Shown one piece after another: positions 1-13,668 of a stretch of DNA of 64,000 nt (positions are counted from its first letter, which is position 1; each line of letters starts with the position of its first letter). Where the stretch lies: assembly GCA_034509925.1 (NCBI GenBank), contig CM067528.1, positions 10,143,501 to 10,207,500 on the forward strand, written 5' to 3'. The notes beneath the pieces are model-generated. The model saw nothing but the letters and a program-made list of their open reading frames with translations. It did no database searches and was not told where the DNA came from. The translations under genes and the position numbers were made by a program. Origin of the DNA: Hirudinaria manillensis (taxonomy: Eukaryota > Annelida > Clitellata > Hirudinida > Hirudinidae).

Positions 1-637
1 TTGTAGCATTGATTGAACGATTGAAAGAACGAACGAATGAACGGATGAATGAATGAATGAACGAATGTTTGGATTGTCAAAAAAAAAATACACTTTTGAG
101 AAGCCATCCAAGATGCAGGCCTGTGTTTGTTTGTGGCGTACATGGATTTAAAAACAACAACAACAACAACAAGAACAAGAAGAATGCAAAGAGAAATATA
201 GAAAAACAAGACATGGTAATGAAACAGAATCCAGAAGAAAATAACTCAAACGGTTGTCAATAAGTTTCCCCTAAGAATAATATTTGCCAAATATTTCCAG
301 AATTAAGCGAACATACCGAATAAAAAGACGAATCAAAAAATTTGTGATTGAAATCTACGATTGACGATTGACATCGAGACGCCGATTGAAGTGTCGGTGC
401 GTCAAGCGATGCTACATGGTATATGAGCCAAGCCAAGCCGAGTCGAATGACAAAATCTAAGAATTAGAGGACGTGCAGACCACAACGAGAGGTGAACGAA
501 TGCTATCGGATCAGAATGTGATTGCGGAAAGTGTGTTCTCATCGTCGTCGTCATCACTGACATCAACATCGTCATCATCATCATTATCATCATCATCGTC
601 TGAAGAGATGCAAAGCTTAGACCGAGAACCGACAGGA
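1..637. other. Downstream flank of the spectraplakin stop; probable 3' UTR plus intergenic
   Basis: Immediately after the minus-strand stop (638-640) is a run of CAT/CATCATCG-type trinucleotides (540-600) that probably lies in the 3' UTR. No convincing minus-strand AATAAA was found down to position 1. The left edge begins with degenerate gaacgaatgaatga tetranucleotides. No coding gene seen. Confidence 0.5.
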
Positions 638-1881
638 TTACAAGTCTCCTCCTTCAGTGGGAGATGCGGGCGCTTCTTTTCCGTCCGAATCCTTGGAAAA
701 CTCATGGAGCCTGATTTCCGGAGCGAGGTCGAAGGAAGATCCGGTCTTGTTGATGGAGCTCTTCTTGGAGGAGGAAGACGCCTTGAGATCGCGAGCCGAT
801 CCGGTCTTCGGGTCGCGAGAGAGGTCGGATTTCCCGGCGAGGTCTCTGGTCGATCCCGAGATTCCGACGTCGCTGACGGTCTCGTTGGAGAGAGACGGAG
901 TCGTGGGAAGGGTCCTGCTTATCCTGGAACTCGCCTGACTCCAGTCGAGAGAGGAGGAGGAAAAGAGTTTCCTTCCCTCTTCGATCTCTCCGTCGTCCGT
1001 GCCATTCTGGAAGAAGGGATCGCCGGCGTCCAAATCTGCGCCCGGAGTGACGTTCTGGTTGTTGTTGTTGTTGGAAATGTTTCCGTCTCCCTCGGAATGA
1101 ATCTCGGACCTCGACTTGCTCGGCTTCCTGCTGCCGAAAGCCGCCCTGATGGCCGGAGAAGCCAAGACTTCCTTCTTGTACTTGGGATGGTGAGGTTTCT
1201 TCAGAGGGGTGGAGTCTTCCCCTTGATGTCTGCCTTGGATGGTGAGAGAATGCCTCTTGGCCTTACCCCTCCGAGCGACAGAAGAAGGAGTCTGATGACT
1301 CGGGTCGACGTCGCAGTCGTTGGAAATGTCCGACCTGCTTGAAGCCCTGCTTCCCACTCTGCTATTGGTTGCACTGCTGCCTGTAATTAATTAATTATTT
1401 ATTAATTATGTAATTAATTAATTATTTATTAATTAATTAATAAACACAAAATGAGATTCAGAAACAATGAAAAATAAAAAAATATAAAAAAAGAGAAGAA
1501 GGAATGCTTCTCAACATACATGGAGTCCTGGCAGTTTCCTTCATCTTTGGCCTCTTCTGCGAGTGGCAGGCTTCTTGCCTCGCGTGGTCGGGATGCGGGG
1601 AATGTCGACTGGACTTCAGGGGAATCTTTGACTGAACGAACGTCATGAAATGTCACAAAAACCACGTCATCGTCAAAGGAAAATATCTTTGCATCTTTAA
1701 AGTGGAGTGCAACTCACCTTGCCTCCGCTGTGAGGAGGGGGCGTGGCCCTTTGGCTCAGAGGTTGCGACACGTCCCCCAAGCTCCTGCTCGGAGTCTTGG
1801 GCTTGAAATTGGCATACGCATGACTCGCACCTATCGGCACTAAAAACGGTTCGCGGAGATCGATGTTGGTCCTTCCTTTGG
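638..1881 (-). CDS. Spectraplakin exons 64-66: basic/Ser-rich C-terminal tail
   Basis: Exons 1718-1881, 1520-1613 and 638-1380, ending with TAA at 638-640. The first completes the GAS2 end with [11 protein letters not shown] as in MACF1. The last contains [17 protein letters not shown], matching the Gly-Ser-Arg (GSR) region of MACF1/Shot, which contributes to microtubule binding. Sequence after that is low complexity: Asn run, Ser-rich, GSTRDLAG and GSARDLK repeats. The middle exon was placed by phase: acceptor cctgaag|TCCAG and donor ACTCCAT|gtatgt keep the frame. A second acceptor 5 nt further on would break it. I see no SxIP end-binding motif in the tail. Confidence 0.85.
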
Positions 1882-3254
1882 CTGGAAATTTCAAATAATA
1901 TTCGTTAGCAAATATTATTTACGAGCACCTGTTTGTGTGTGTGTGATTCCGTCGAAACGCTCTTCAACACGAATTGTTCGTGCTCAAAATGATTCAAGTT
2001 TAAGTGAAACTTAAGTGAAATTTCAAAATTCAAAAGCACAACAACCAATCAAACACAAAGCATCTAAATGTCTAAACAAATACACATATAAACAAATACA
2101 CATATAAACAGATAAAAAAAAACAACAGTCAAAGCTTTTTTCGAGAAATGAACTCAGAAATCCAACGAACTAGCCCCAAAACATTCCAAAAACTTAAATC
2201 CACAAGCAACTCAAAAAGGCAGACGGAAGAGAGAAAAAAAACGAGTAAAAGGCACAGTAAAGGAAAATGACAAACAACTTAGCAAAAGAACAAAACTTGA
2301 TTAAAGGTCACTTAGGGTCAAAATGTGAAAGAATGAAGAAGAAGAACAACTGAAAGGACAAAAAAGAAACAAAGACGTACGAAGAACGAAAGAAACGTTT
2401 ATGTCTGTTAAGAAGGAAGGACCTACGCAGACACGAGTAAAACAGTCTCCTCTGGGAGTTGCTTGACCTGGGTGGCCAGAGGGACACTAGAGGTTAATGG
2501 TAAAGGTATTGCAATAATTTAGGTAATAAAATGGAATTAAAATTAAAGAATTTAATGAACAAATTAATTAATTAATTTGAGGTTGAGACCCTAACCCTAA
2601 CCCAAAAATATTCCACTGAAAAATATGCTTGTAAATCAAAGAAAATGAAGATATGTCCATTGCATTTTCCTTGTGTGAAATTGAACGTTTGCAATCCTCC
2701 ATTTTGCAGCATATTCAAGCAATCCATCACCCAAGGATAGCTTTTTTTTTTGTTTAATTTTAAGCCATTTTCCTTGTTTATTTATTTTATAGAAGATTTT
2801 TTGAAGACATTTTTGAAGACAAATGGCAAAAATTAAACAAAAATAAACCGCAGAAACCACAGCTCTCTTGAATTCATACGCCGAGGTTAAAATGCAAGCC
2901 ATTTTAACGGCCATTTGCCGCCACAAAAGCAGACGACACGAAACTAACATTCTTCGTCGTCGTCATTTAATTCGTCATCAGTCTGACGTGATGAGCAACA
3001 TTGCAGACCTAAATTCATCATTCAGGTTATCATGTTATGACTTGTATATTTTTTTAAACTCAAGGTTAATAATAATAATAACAAAAATAATAACAATAAC
3101 AATAATAATAAATAATAACAATAATAATATATAATAATAATATTAACGATGCTGGAATTATTATAAAAAATAAGCCAGTTAGTTATTATGTATAGAGCCA
3201 TATGCATAGAATCAGGAAATAATAATAATAACAACAATAATAATAACGATGATG

Positions 3255-3287
<33 letters not shown>

Positions 3288-6200
3288 TTAACAATGTCAG
3301 AATTATTATAAAAAAATAAGCCGGTTAGTTATTATGTATAGAACCATATGCATAGAATCAGGAAATCCCTTTAAGTCGTGTCATCAATTGAACCAGTCGC
3401 AGGCAGGAGAAATGGAAAAAGGAAATCACCTCTGCACGGATCGTTCTTCACCAGGAACTCATCGAGGGCCACCCAACCCCCACCCACTCTCACCATGACG
3501 GTGCTCCTCAAAATCCTCACCAGTCGCAGTTTCTGGGACTCCCCGAACTGTAATGAAACGAGAAGGAAGCATTTAATTTAATATAATTTAATATAATATA
3601 ATTTAATATAACTTAATTTCATCAACATTTAATACAAGGTATTTATCAAAATTTGGGGATCTTCCAACAGTCTCTAAAAACAGTGATGAAGTGGACGACA
3701 ATAGAGTGAATTAAAAAAATATCATCCTTAAATCCATCCATCCATCTATTCATACTAAGGATACTTTCCATCCATCCACCCAACGTTTATCTTCTGCAAG
3801 TATAAACATACGAACACGCGTGTACACAAAATACGAATATACGATGCCGACCCTGTATCTGTCGTTTCCGACTTTGTCGACGCTGAACTGCTTCGAGCAG
3901 CTGCACTTCTTGGCCTGCCTGTCCACCTCGTCCCTGATCTTCTGACCCATTCCTTGACCTTCGAACCTTCCCCTCTGAGAAAACAATGAACGAACGAATG
4001 AAAAAAAAATCAGGATCGGTCTTCAAATTGATGGATCGATCGATCAATAAAAGTTCATTTCGTATATATATAACATAACGGATATTATATATAACTTATA
4101 TAAATATATATACATACATATAAAGAGAACAAAAAGGAAGAGGCACCTTGTCAGGCCACCTGAGTGCGGCTACAAACTCCCTGTAATCAATGAAGCCGTC
4201 CTGGTTGAAGTCAAACTTGTCTGCCACGGCCTCCATCTCGAGGGGGGTCGTTCTGAATCCTATGGAGGATTTGAAATGATGATCATTATGATTGTGATGA
4301 TGATGATGATATAGATGGTGATGATGATGACAGTTTTGATGATACAAGATACAATATATATGTATATAAATAACATATCATCATGTGATCACATTAGCCA
4401 TCTTACCACCCTTGATAATTGATATTATTATCATTTAAATAAATTATAGTCTACATTACATAAGGCTATTATAAAAACAAAAGTAATAAAAACTATTACA
4501 AACAAATGAAAAATTACAGGAATTAACAAGAAATAAGAAAATAAAAAACGAAACAAAACTATTTAAAGACACCGACCTGACTTGAGGATTCCTTCTATGA
4601 ATTCCTTGCGCGTGACTTTCCCGTCCCTGTCCTTGTCCTGTCTGTAGAAGAAGTCCATGGTCCGCGTCTTGTTCTGCCTCATCCACGTCATGTACTGGAG
4701 TCGCCACACGTCAAAGTCAAAGTTCTTCAGTCTGTCCTCCTGATGTAAGGGTGGGTGGGTGGGTGGGTTTGGTGTTGAAAATCAAGTTCTATAGTCACCT
4801 CATATGTCAATATACAGGTAATGTTGGTGACTTTTATAATAAGGTAATTGTTGGCTTTTAGTGAGTTTAATGTAAACTCGTAATAATATGTAATTGAATA
4901 TCATAAACTGTAATCATTATCAGCTAACCATTCCTTCAAGTTATTTAAACCAACTAGGAATTTTTGTTTCGATTTTTAATCCGTTACAAGTAATCAGACT
5001 TAAAATCTCTCGAGCCTTCATAAAAAAGCAGCTCCCCTAAGGGCTTTGCGGAGGGACAGTGCCAGTTAATTAATTAATCCATTATAATAATTAATAATCG
5101 CTTAACCAATTACAGATCATCAACCCGCTGTCATTCATTTGCTCACCTCCTCAAGTCTGTCGATCAACTCCTGGAGTTTCTTGTGCCTGTCCATGGATGC
5201 GATCCAAACGTGTCTCCACCTGTTGAACAGGGCGGCTGCCCTCGGATCCTTGAAGGTCGGCTCGGAAGGCGGGGGAGGAGGAACGGGTTTTCTTCTGATT
5301 GATTTTTCAATTGATTGATTGATTGATTGATTGACGCAGATCGTTTTTTGCAGACCAATAAATAGTATAGTAATAGAAATGCTATTAATAGAATTTATTA
5401 TCACTATGAAATCAAGTGATTTTATCACTGATGTTATCATGCAATCACTGAGATCGATAAAATTGGCCAATTTATCAGGCCTTGTCCAGAATTTACTGAA
5501 AGGACAGAAATAATGACAGCCACCAGCCATGGATATAAGATTATGGCATTAATAAATTATTGATGATAACAATTACATAAAAAATACAAATCTTATATCC
5601 TTAAAAATGCAGAAAAATGGAAGAATGGATGAAAGACGACCGACTTTTTCATGGCAGCAGATCTCCAGGACATGTTGGTGAGAGGCCTCTGAACGTCCCA
5701 GGCCTGTCGTCTGACGCTTGACGCAAACTTCTCGATCTCCGACTGTCTGCTCAGAAGGTCCGACTCGAATATCTGAGGTGTTGCGGGTCCGAATGTCATT
5801 ATAAATTTATTATAAATATCATTACAAATATCATTATAAATATCATCAGATGACCCTTCAATTTGTTTAGAAAAATAAATAAAATAAAAACAAAAAAATA
5901 CAAACAAAAAAAATTCATGAAGAACGAACCGCATGATCCTGTTTCAGCTGCTCCAGGATGGGAATGTTCTCCGGCAGCGGTCGAGACTCCTTTCCGGCGA
6001 GGTGCTTCTCCATGTCCCCGAGCCAGGTGCTCAGCTCTTCCATGGCCAAGGCATTCGACCTGGACTTCTCGACTCCCGTCTTGACCTTGCGACCTCTCGA
6101 CTCGCTGGCCGAAGTCACGTCGTCGAGTCTCGAGCGGATGGTGTTCAGCCAGTGGCGCAGGGTCGGAACGGCGTCGTGGTGGGCCACGTGCATGAGGTGG

Positions 6201-9200
6201 GTTCCCAGGGCGATGCAGTCGTCCGCTCGATTCCTCCACTCCTCGAGCTCGCCTTCGAATCTCTGTCGGGGAATGAAGAAGAAGGATGTTTGATAAACAG
6301 TTTAACAGATACCCTAATAATAGTTTTCATAGTTTGTCACTCTAATAAAACAACTTTGTTCTGCTCCTACATTAGCTTTATCTCAATGGTGGTTATTGTA
6401 ATAGTAATAATTAAATTATTATTAAATAATTTCATTCTAACCTGATGATCTGCCAACAACTGAACCAACTGTTCTTCTGTGTCGACATTTAACGGTTGAT
6501 ACTTCAACTGCCTTTCTGCTTCCGACAGCCAGTCCAGCAATTGCCGAGCCCTGTCGTGAAATTCTTCAGCCTGGAAAACAAAAGTCATCAAAAAGTGAAA
6601 AAGTTGCACGCGTGCATTTTCGTCTGCTTATATTCAACATAAGCAGAGAAGTGGTTTAGCAAAGTCGTTATTAAAATAGGTTATTATAAGTTCAGAACAA
6701 AGAGTACATATAGAGAAATATAAAATTTCTTATGGGTTTTTTTAAAATATAGAAATAGAAAATATAAAAATAGACCTAGAATTGTGAGAAAATTGTGAGT
6801 GAATCTAAAAAAAGACCTTTTCGAGTGCAGATTTCAACTTCTCCTGCCTACAGACGGACAGATGGCAGACCCTGTCCCACTTGGCAGTCATGTCAACAAG
6901 TTTCGATTGAATCGATGAGTCATCAGACGAGGACATCAGCAGCTTCTTTGCCGATTCGTGAACGGCAGCCACGGACGAAGTCTTCTTCAGGAGTTCCTTC
7001 TGCAGGATCTGAAAAAGGAACGACGAGAGGAATTCCTTAAGCAACAACGAAGATGATGACAACAACAACAGCAACAACAACAATTTCAGATGACGAAACA
7101 ATGGATGCAATCTGCACATGTATGAAGCAACAACGCAGATAATCCTTGGACTTTTAATCACAAAAATCCCTCGTGAAAACAGATCACCATTGAAGCAATG
7201 AAGTGCGAACACAGTAGAGCCAAGAGACACCCTATAGTTTTAATAGTTTGTTACTCTTACAGACAACTGTAGCAACGAAAAGAAAAGAAAGGAAAAAAGA
7301 GATCACCATCGTAGCAACTAAGTGCCGTCGCAGTCAAATTTGACGCTCACCTTGTGGTGCTCGACGAGCATGTTGACGGTGTCGACGTCACCATGGAGGG
7401 GTAGGTTCTCATTCAGACTGGGTTCCACCTTGTAGAGCCAGTCTAGGAGCACCTGTAGTGCCTCTTTGAATCTACCTGCCTTCAACAACCCATCCTCCAA
7501 CTGCTTCTGTCTGTTGAGCAGTTGAAATGAAAAAGTCAACTTCTGTTGGTTGTTAACGTCGACTTTGAACTAACAGAAATTATAACTAGTTTAATAATTA
7601 GAAGTTATAAAAAATTATTAGGCATTATTAATAATAACTGACTTAAAATGAAGATAATAATTGAACAAATAAATGCAAATAAATTTAAAACTTTTAACTT
7701 TTTAATATTTTTTAACTTGTTATTTTTATTTAAATTTAAAAGTCAAAGCAAAGCCATCATTCCTCTAAAATGAAAGTGAAACTAAAGAATCGTTCTCGCC
7801 TGTCCACGGCTTTTCCGCAGACGCTCAGCCAAAGTCCCTTCAGCTTCAGCATCTTGTCGTGGAGTTTCGAAGCTCCGTGAGCGTCCGCAGCCGAACTTGC
7901 TCTCTCCTTCAAAGTTCTTCCCATGCGCATCACGGAGTCGAGGGTCGGCTGCTTCGAGCCGAGGGTTCTCTGGAGGTCCTTGTGCTTGTCCATCTCCAGT
8001 TTCAGTCGGTCGATTTCGCAGGAGACTTCGTCTCCTTCCATCTTGTCGTCGAGCTCCGTCAGCCAGTCGTAGAGGTTCTGAAAAGACGTAGACGAGTTCT
8101 TGTCCGACTAATAACTTCAGACTCAAAGTGCAGAGTCAACAACCAACTAACCTTCCACGTGTCCGAGAACAACTTGGCCTCCTTGTATCCGTTGTCCAAT
8201 TGTCTCGTCCTTTCTGCTGATCTGCAAATGATAAATCAGAACAATTTTGGAAGACTTTATTCGCAATTTATTCATGCATATTTAAAAAACAAATTGCACG
8301 CTCCTACTTTGAAAGCAACTTCTCCCAGCGCTTGCTCTGATTGGCCGTCAGATTCTTGACGAGGGCGTGGTCTTGACGAGTGCCTGGAAACTTGAGATTC
8401 GATTGGGCAGTCTCCAGGTCATGAATGATGTGTCTATGGGAGTTTATTTCCTGCTGCAGTTTCTGCAACCAACACAATTAAGAAACAATATCAGTGATGG
8501 AGGCCTCTTCAAGAAGACGAAGAACTAATCCTGAAGCCACAGACCTTGTGTTGCTCCATTTGTTCCATCAACGTTTCCAGGTGCCTGCTGATTGGCTGGA
8601 GGTTGGAGAAGACTCTCTCCATGTCCGACAGCCAAGACATCGTAGAATTCAATAGGTCGTGGTAGTTGTTGACCTACGAATGGATTACAATGGCATTAGT
8701 AGGAATAACAACAAAAAAATCACAAGGTCAAGAGTTCAAAGGTCGTGAACCTGGATGCCAGCCTCGTGCAGTCTGTTCCTCCTCTCATTGGTCTTTCCCT
8801 CCAAGACGTCGAATCTCTTCGAGAGGTCGTCCAGTGTGGACCTCAACTTTCGGCCGTAGTTTGTCGGGCACTGCTGGCAGATCAGGGACCCTGTGGAAAG
8901 CAGGCTCTTCAGGGTTTCCCCTGTTGATGCAACTTCTTTGGCAAAATCCTTTGATCAAAAGCAATTCTAAGTTATAAGTGTAGAATACCTGACTATGTTA
9001 TAGTGGAAATGCATGCTGCATGCAGGTAAATATAACATTAAAATTGCAGCTAAAATAGAATAAAATAAAATAAAAATTTTTTTCATTCATAATTACCTCT
9101 TAATTATTTCATAATTAATTCTCAATTATTTCCAAGATGTTCCCCACCTCCAGGTGTTCTTCCTGGTTCTTCAAGGACGTCGGCAGAAGTCCAACGAACT

Positions 9201-9411
9201 GAGCTCCACCGATCCTCGTCTCCAGTTTGGAAAGACCCGACTGAAGTCCTTCCAGTTTCTGATAGAACGTCTTCACCTGGAAAAGGTTGTTTATACAGAA
9301 GTATTGTAACCAGATGTAAAATAAAAGATATAATATGTTAATAAATCTGTTATATCTAATATGTCAATATCTAATACATTATAAAAGATTCATTTAAAGT
9401 TAAAAATATAT

Positions 9412-9462
<51 letters not shown>

Positions 9463-12400
9463 TTATAAACTCATTCAGCAACAGGCGAATGGCATTAAAC
9501 TCCAAGGTACCAACCTCCTCCAAAGCCAGTTCAGTCCTGGCGAGTCTGTCCCTGGCCCTCCTGTCCAGTTCTTGGAACTTTTCCCCGAGCTCTTCCACCT
9601 GGTCCCTGATGGAAGCAGCTGCTTCCTCGAAACTCCTCTCGGATGTTTTTGCTTTCACCGCTTCCAAGTGTTCCTGGTGCGGTCCAATTTCCCTCAGGAG
9701 ATTCTGAATTTTAATTATACACAAGTTATGATCAATCTCAACATGTTTGGAATAGCGATTTATTATTCTGATGTTGGAAGATATTTTATCACATAATTTA
9801 TTTCACAATTGGATTTATCAACTATTTATTGGAACAGATAAAATATCACAAAAAAAGAGACAAAAAATTCAAGAGATTCAGATTAAAAAACTAAAATCAT
9901 CGTCAATAAGCACCTCAAAACAAATCCTCAAACAACTTTAATTCTAAAAGTAGACGTAAAAGAAAACCCGCCCCACGAAACCCTCACCTTCGTCACGGCG
10001 ATGTCAGCCTCGATGACCTTCACGGGTTCGTAGGTCACTAGGGGTCGTCCCAAGAGGGCGAGAGATCTTTCGAACCAGGACTTGAGGTCATCCAAGGAGT
10101 TCTGAACTTCTCCGAGGTTCAAAAGGGCACGGTTTAATTCACCCTGAAAAAGTCAAATTGCAACTGGGAATAATTCCAAAATAACTTAAAATATTATCTT
10201 AAAACAGTATAATAAAATATTGCAATAAAATATGGCATTAAAATATTATCATAAATTATAACATAACATAATATTGTCATAATAATAAGTTACAAAACCA
10301 TAACAAGTTACCTTTCTGTCAGAAGCAACCTCGAGCATTCTGATCCACCTCCTGTTGGCGTCCGTCATGGGTTCCGTCACGGCCTCCGCGTAATCCTTCG
10401 GCGATGACGAAGAAGAAACGAGGAGACTTGAAAGGTCGTTCAGGTGCGAAATCACCTGATGCTTCGGATGTATTTCTTCGTCCAGATTCTGTAATTTGGC
10501 CGTAAATTGTATTATTAAGTATTTAATTAATTAAACATTTCTGCTTTAAATTGTAAATTGGCGAGTATCGAGACAGAGTATCGAGTATCATCTCTGCTAT
10601 CATCACCTTGATGATATCAATCTGCCACTTGATCGTCAAAGAGTCGCTCGGCGTTGGACCGAGGTCCACAAAGACGTTTTCTATCTTCTGCAGCCAGATC
10701 AAGAACTTCTGAAAATAGCATGAAATAAGAAATAATGATCAGATCATCATCATCATCACTATTATTATCATTAATATTACCATTAATATTACTATTATTA
10801 TTATTAATAATATTACTATTATGAAAATAAATCGATAAACATTTTTGTCGGTAAGCCGAGCTAAGATAAACCGAATATAGCAAAATATTAACCTGCATCT
10901 CTTCGTGGAACTTGGTAGCACGGTCCATACTGACGTCCAACAGCTGAGACTTCTCGTTCATGGTGTGTTGCGTTCTGCTGAGTTGCGACTCCAATCTTTT
11001 GATCGAGTCATCCAGTTCTGGTCTCGGAGCTCCGATCCTCTCCTGGAGAGTGGCAGAGTGATCCTTCAGCAGCTCGAGTTCAGAGGAAAGAGACTCCAGC
11101 TCCAGTTCGTTGTCCCTGTGAGCGGAAATCTTTCCGGCTATCACCAGCGGATCGACGGAACCTCGGGCTTCTGTCTTCGCGGCCTCCTTTTCGTCTGCCA
11201 GAGCGAGTTCTCGGAGGGCGCAGCCGATGACGGCGTGTTTGTTCCAGAAGGCGCGGGACAGATCGAGCAGCGGTGAAAGGATGGCTCTCCTCTGGCTCAA
11301 GTCTGTAGAAGCTTCTTCTAGTGTGTGATTGATGGATTCCACATGGCTGAACAGCTCTGATGAATCAAATGCTGCATTTAGGATCGCAAAGCAAAACAAA
11401 GGGGTATGTCAAAACTTTCTGAAACTCACCCATGTTCTCAGGTGTCATGCTCAATCCTGAGAGTTGGAATTCCCTTTCCAAGTTACCCAGCGACGTCTTC
11501 AGAGCCTTGATCTCCTCTGCCATAGAGAAGCACTCGCTCTTCTGCTCCGCGATTCCTTCAGGATACACGGATATCGACTCCAGCTGTCCGAACTGCTCCT
11601 GGAAGTGGCGAACCTCCTTTTCCAATCTCCTCAATTTGTCCTCAAACTGGAAACAATTTCAATTAATACATTAGTAAATTAATTAAAGTACTAATATTAA
11701 TATAATGTTTAAAATTAAAAGAAAAATTTTCACACAATTCATGCCAATTGCTGTTGCTACTATCACTTTTGTTATTATCACTGCTATCAATGTTGATACA
11801 ATTATTATTATTATTGTTGCTATGTTATTATTATTATTATATTATTATTTTTATTTTTACTATCATTGTTATAATCATTATTGTCACTAAGTTATTATTA
11901 TATTACTACTATTATTATTATTATTATTATTATTATTTTTGATATTGAGAAACAAAAAACATTGAACCTCGTATTTTGCCTCCAACTTGTCATCCATCTT
12001 CTTGAAGAGCACGTCAAGATCTGCCGACAACTTGACGAAGTGGTTCTCGTCTTCACCCACGACTTCCTCGAGCCTCCCCACCCTCTCCGCCGGCATGACT
12101 CTCCTCAGCTCCGTCAGGGTCCGAGTCAGTCGGTCGAAGGCGGGACGTTGTTGTACGAGACTGTTGCGCAGTTGCTGAGAGTGGAAATGTCATTGTGAGA
12201 CTGTTTATGTATTTTATGTATATATGTTTATGTATTGATCAATAATTGATACCAAGCTAGTTAACTATAAGTTAAACATGTATGTAAAGGATAGTTTATT
12301 TTTATGAATTAATATCTCTGCTTTGACCATTTTATAAGAATATCTTGCCAGGGTCAGAGTTTCAACAATAGCAAATAATATCGGCAAGATTTTTACACAA

Positions 12401-13625
12401 TAATTAGGTGATCTTATCTTAACAGATTTATAATTAAAATTAATTGGGACTCACCTATATTAACAGATCTGTAATTAAAATTAATCATGACTCACCTGGT
12501 ACGTCTCATCAGTCAGGGCTTCTCCTTCATCCTTGTCCACGGAGACCAGGACATCAAGTTGTCTCTGAAAGTTGTTGAAGAAAACGACCAACGACTTGCG
12601 AATGTCCTCAAAGTCTCGGTTCAACTCCAAGTTCTTCTCGAGGTGCGAGACCATGTCCGATGCCCTCTGGGACACCTCCTCTGTCTTCTTGTTCAGCTCT
12701 TCTGTCTGGAATTTGCAGAGCAGACGTTCATGTAACAAATCAAAATAAATGAATGACTTAAGCATCTGATAATGATTAGGCCTAATTATTTTATGAAAGC
12801 ATAAACATTGTTATGTGTGATTCCACAGTCACTCTGTAATAAATCAGTTGAGATTTCATATCCACCAAGTTACATAATAAATTAATCAGTTAATCGATTA
12901 ACCTTCACTGCCAGCCCAGAATCCTCTCCAAAGGAAGACGACCTCGACAGCGCCCTTATCCTCGTGACGAGATCCTTGGCAGTCTTCCTCAGGCGGTCCG
13001 CCTCTTCGGCGAGGGCCTTCTGTCGTTTCAGCTTTCGTTCGTTCGTTCCCGACTCGCCGTCGGGACGGGACTCGGAAGTCGCATCGTCTTCGGCAGACAG
13101 TTTCGAGTCGAGGTCGTTGGCCGCTTCCAGGAGGTTCTCCACGTCATTCAGGAGCTGCAGGTGGATTTCAAAGTTGAGGAATCAATTTACACATTCCACA
13201 TAACTGCTGGTTATGTTAAAGTGATGTTAAATTAAATTATATTAAAAATTAAATGCAAAGATAAAAATTCAGAATATCATAATAAATAAAGATATATAAT
13301 ATATAATAAATACAATACAATATAACATAATAGAACTTATAATAAAACATATAATAATACCTCTGAGGATCTCTGTTTCCTCAGCTTGACCCTTTCCAGC
13401 GTGGCCTTTGCCTTGCCGGAGATCAAGTCCACCATCGCGGCTTCCTTCGTGATGGCTTCTCTGATCTCCCGGGCCACTTGACCGTCGATGAGATCCGCCA
13501 GGGAGATGCCCTCCTTCTTGAGCTGTTTGTGCTGGTTTTCGCAGTCTTCCAGTTGCGAGATGAGAGACTGGAGGAGTTTTTAATTTCAAATTTAATTATA
13601 AAGGAATCTTTTTCTAGTTTTTCGA

Positions 13626-13668
<43 letters not shown>

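Noticed and set aside
473..1342. Plus-strand open frame of ~290 codons at the left end
   Set aside because: Lies opposite the spectraplakin tail exons. The minus-strand reading matches MACF1 GSR sequence; this one matches nothing.
1545..1612. Alternative reading of the 1520-1613 exon giving [21 protein letters not shown]
   Set aside because: It vaguely resembles the IPT-containing MACF1 end, but its phase does not fit the preceding exon and it lacks the Ser of SxIP.
2588..2606. Telomere-like ccctaaccctaaccc (also near 52180-52190)
   Set aside because: Only two or three units, in introns; too short to signal a telomere or fusion point.
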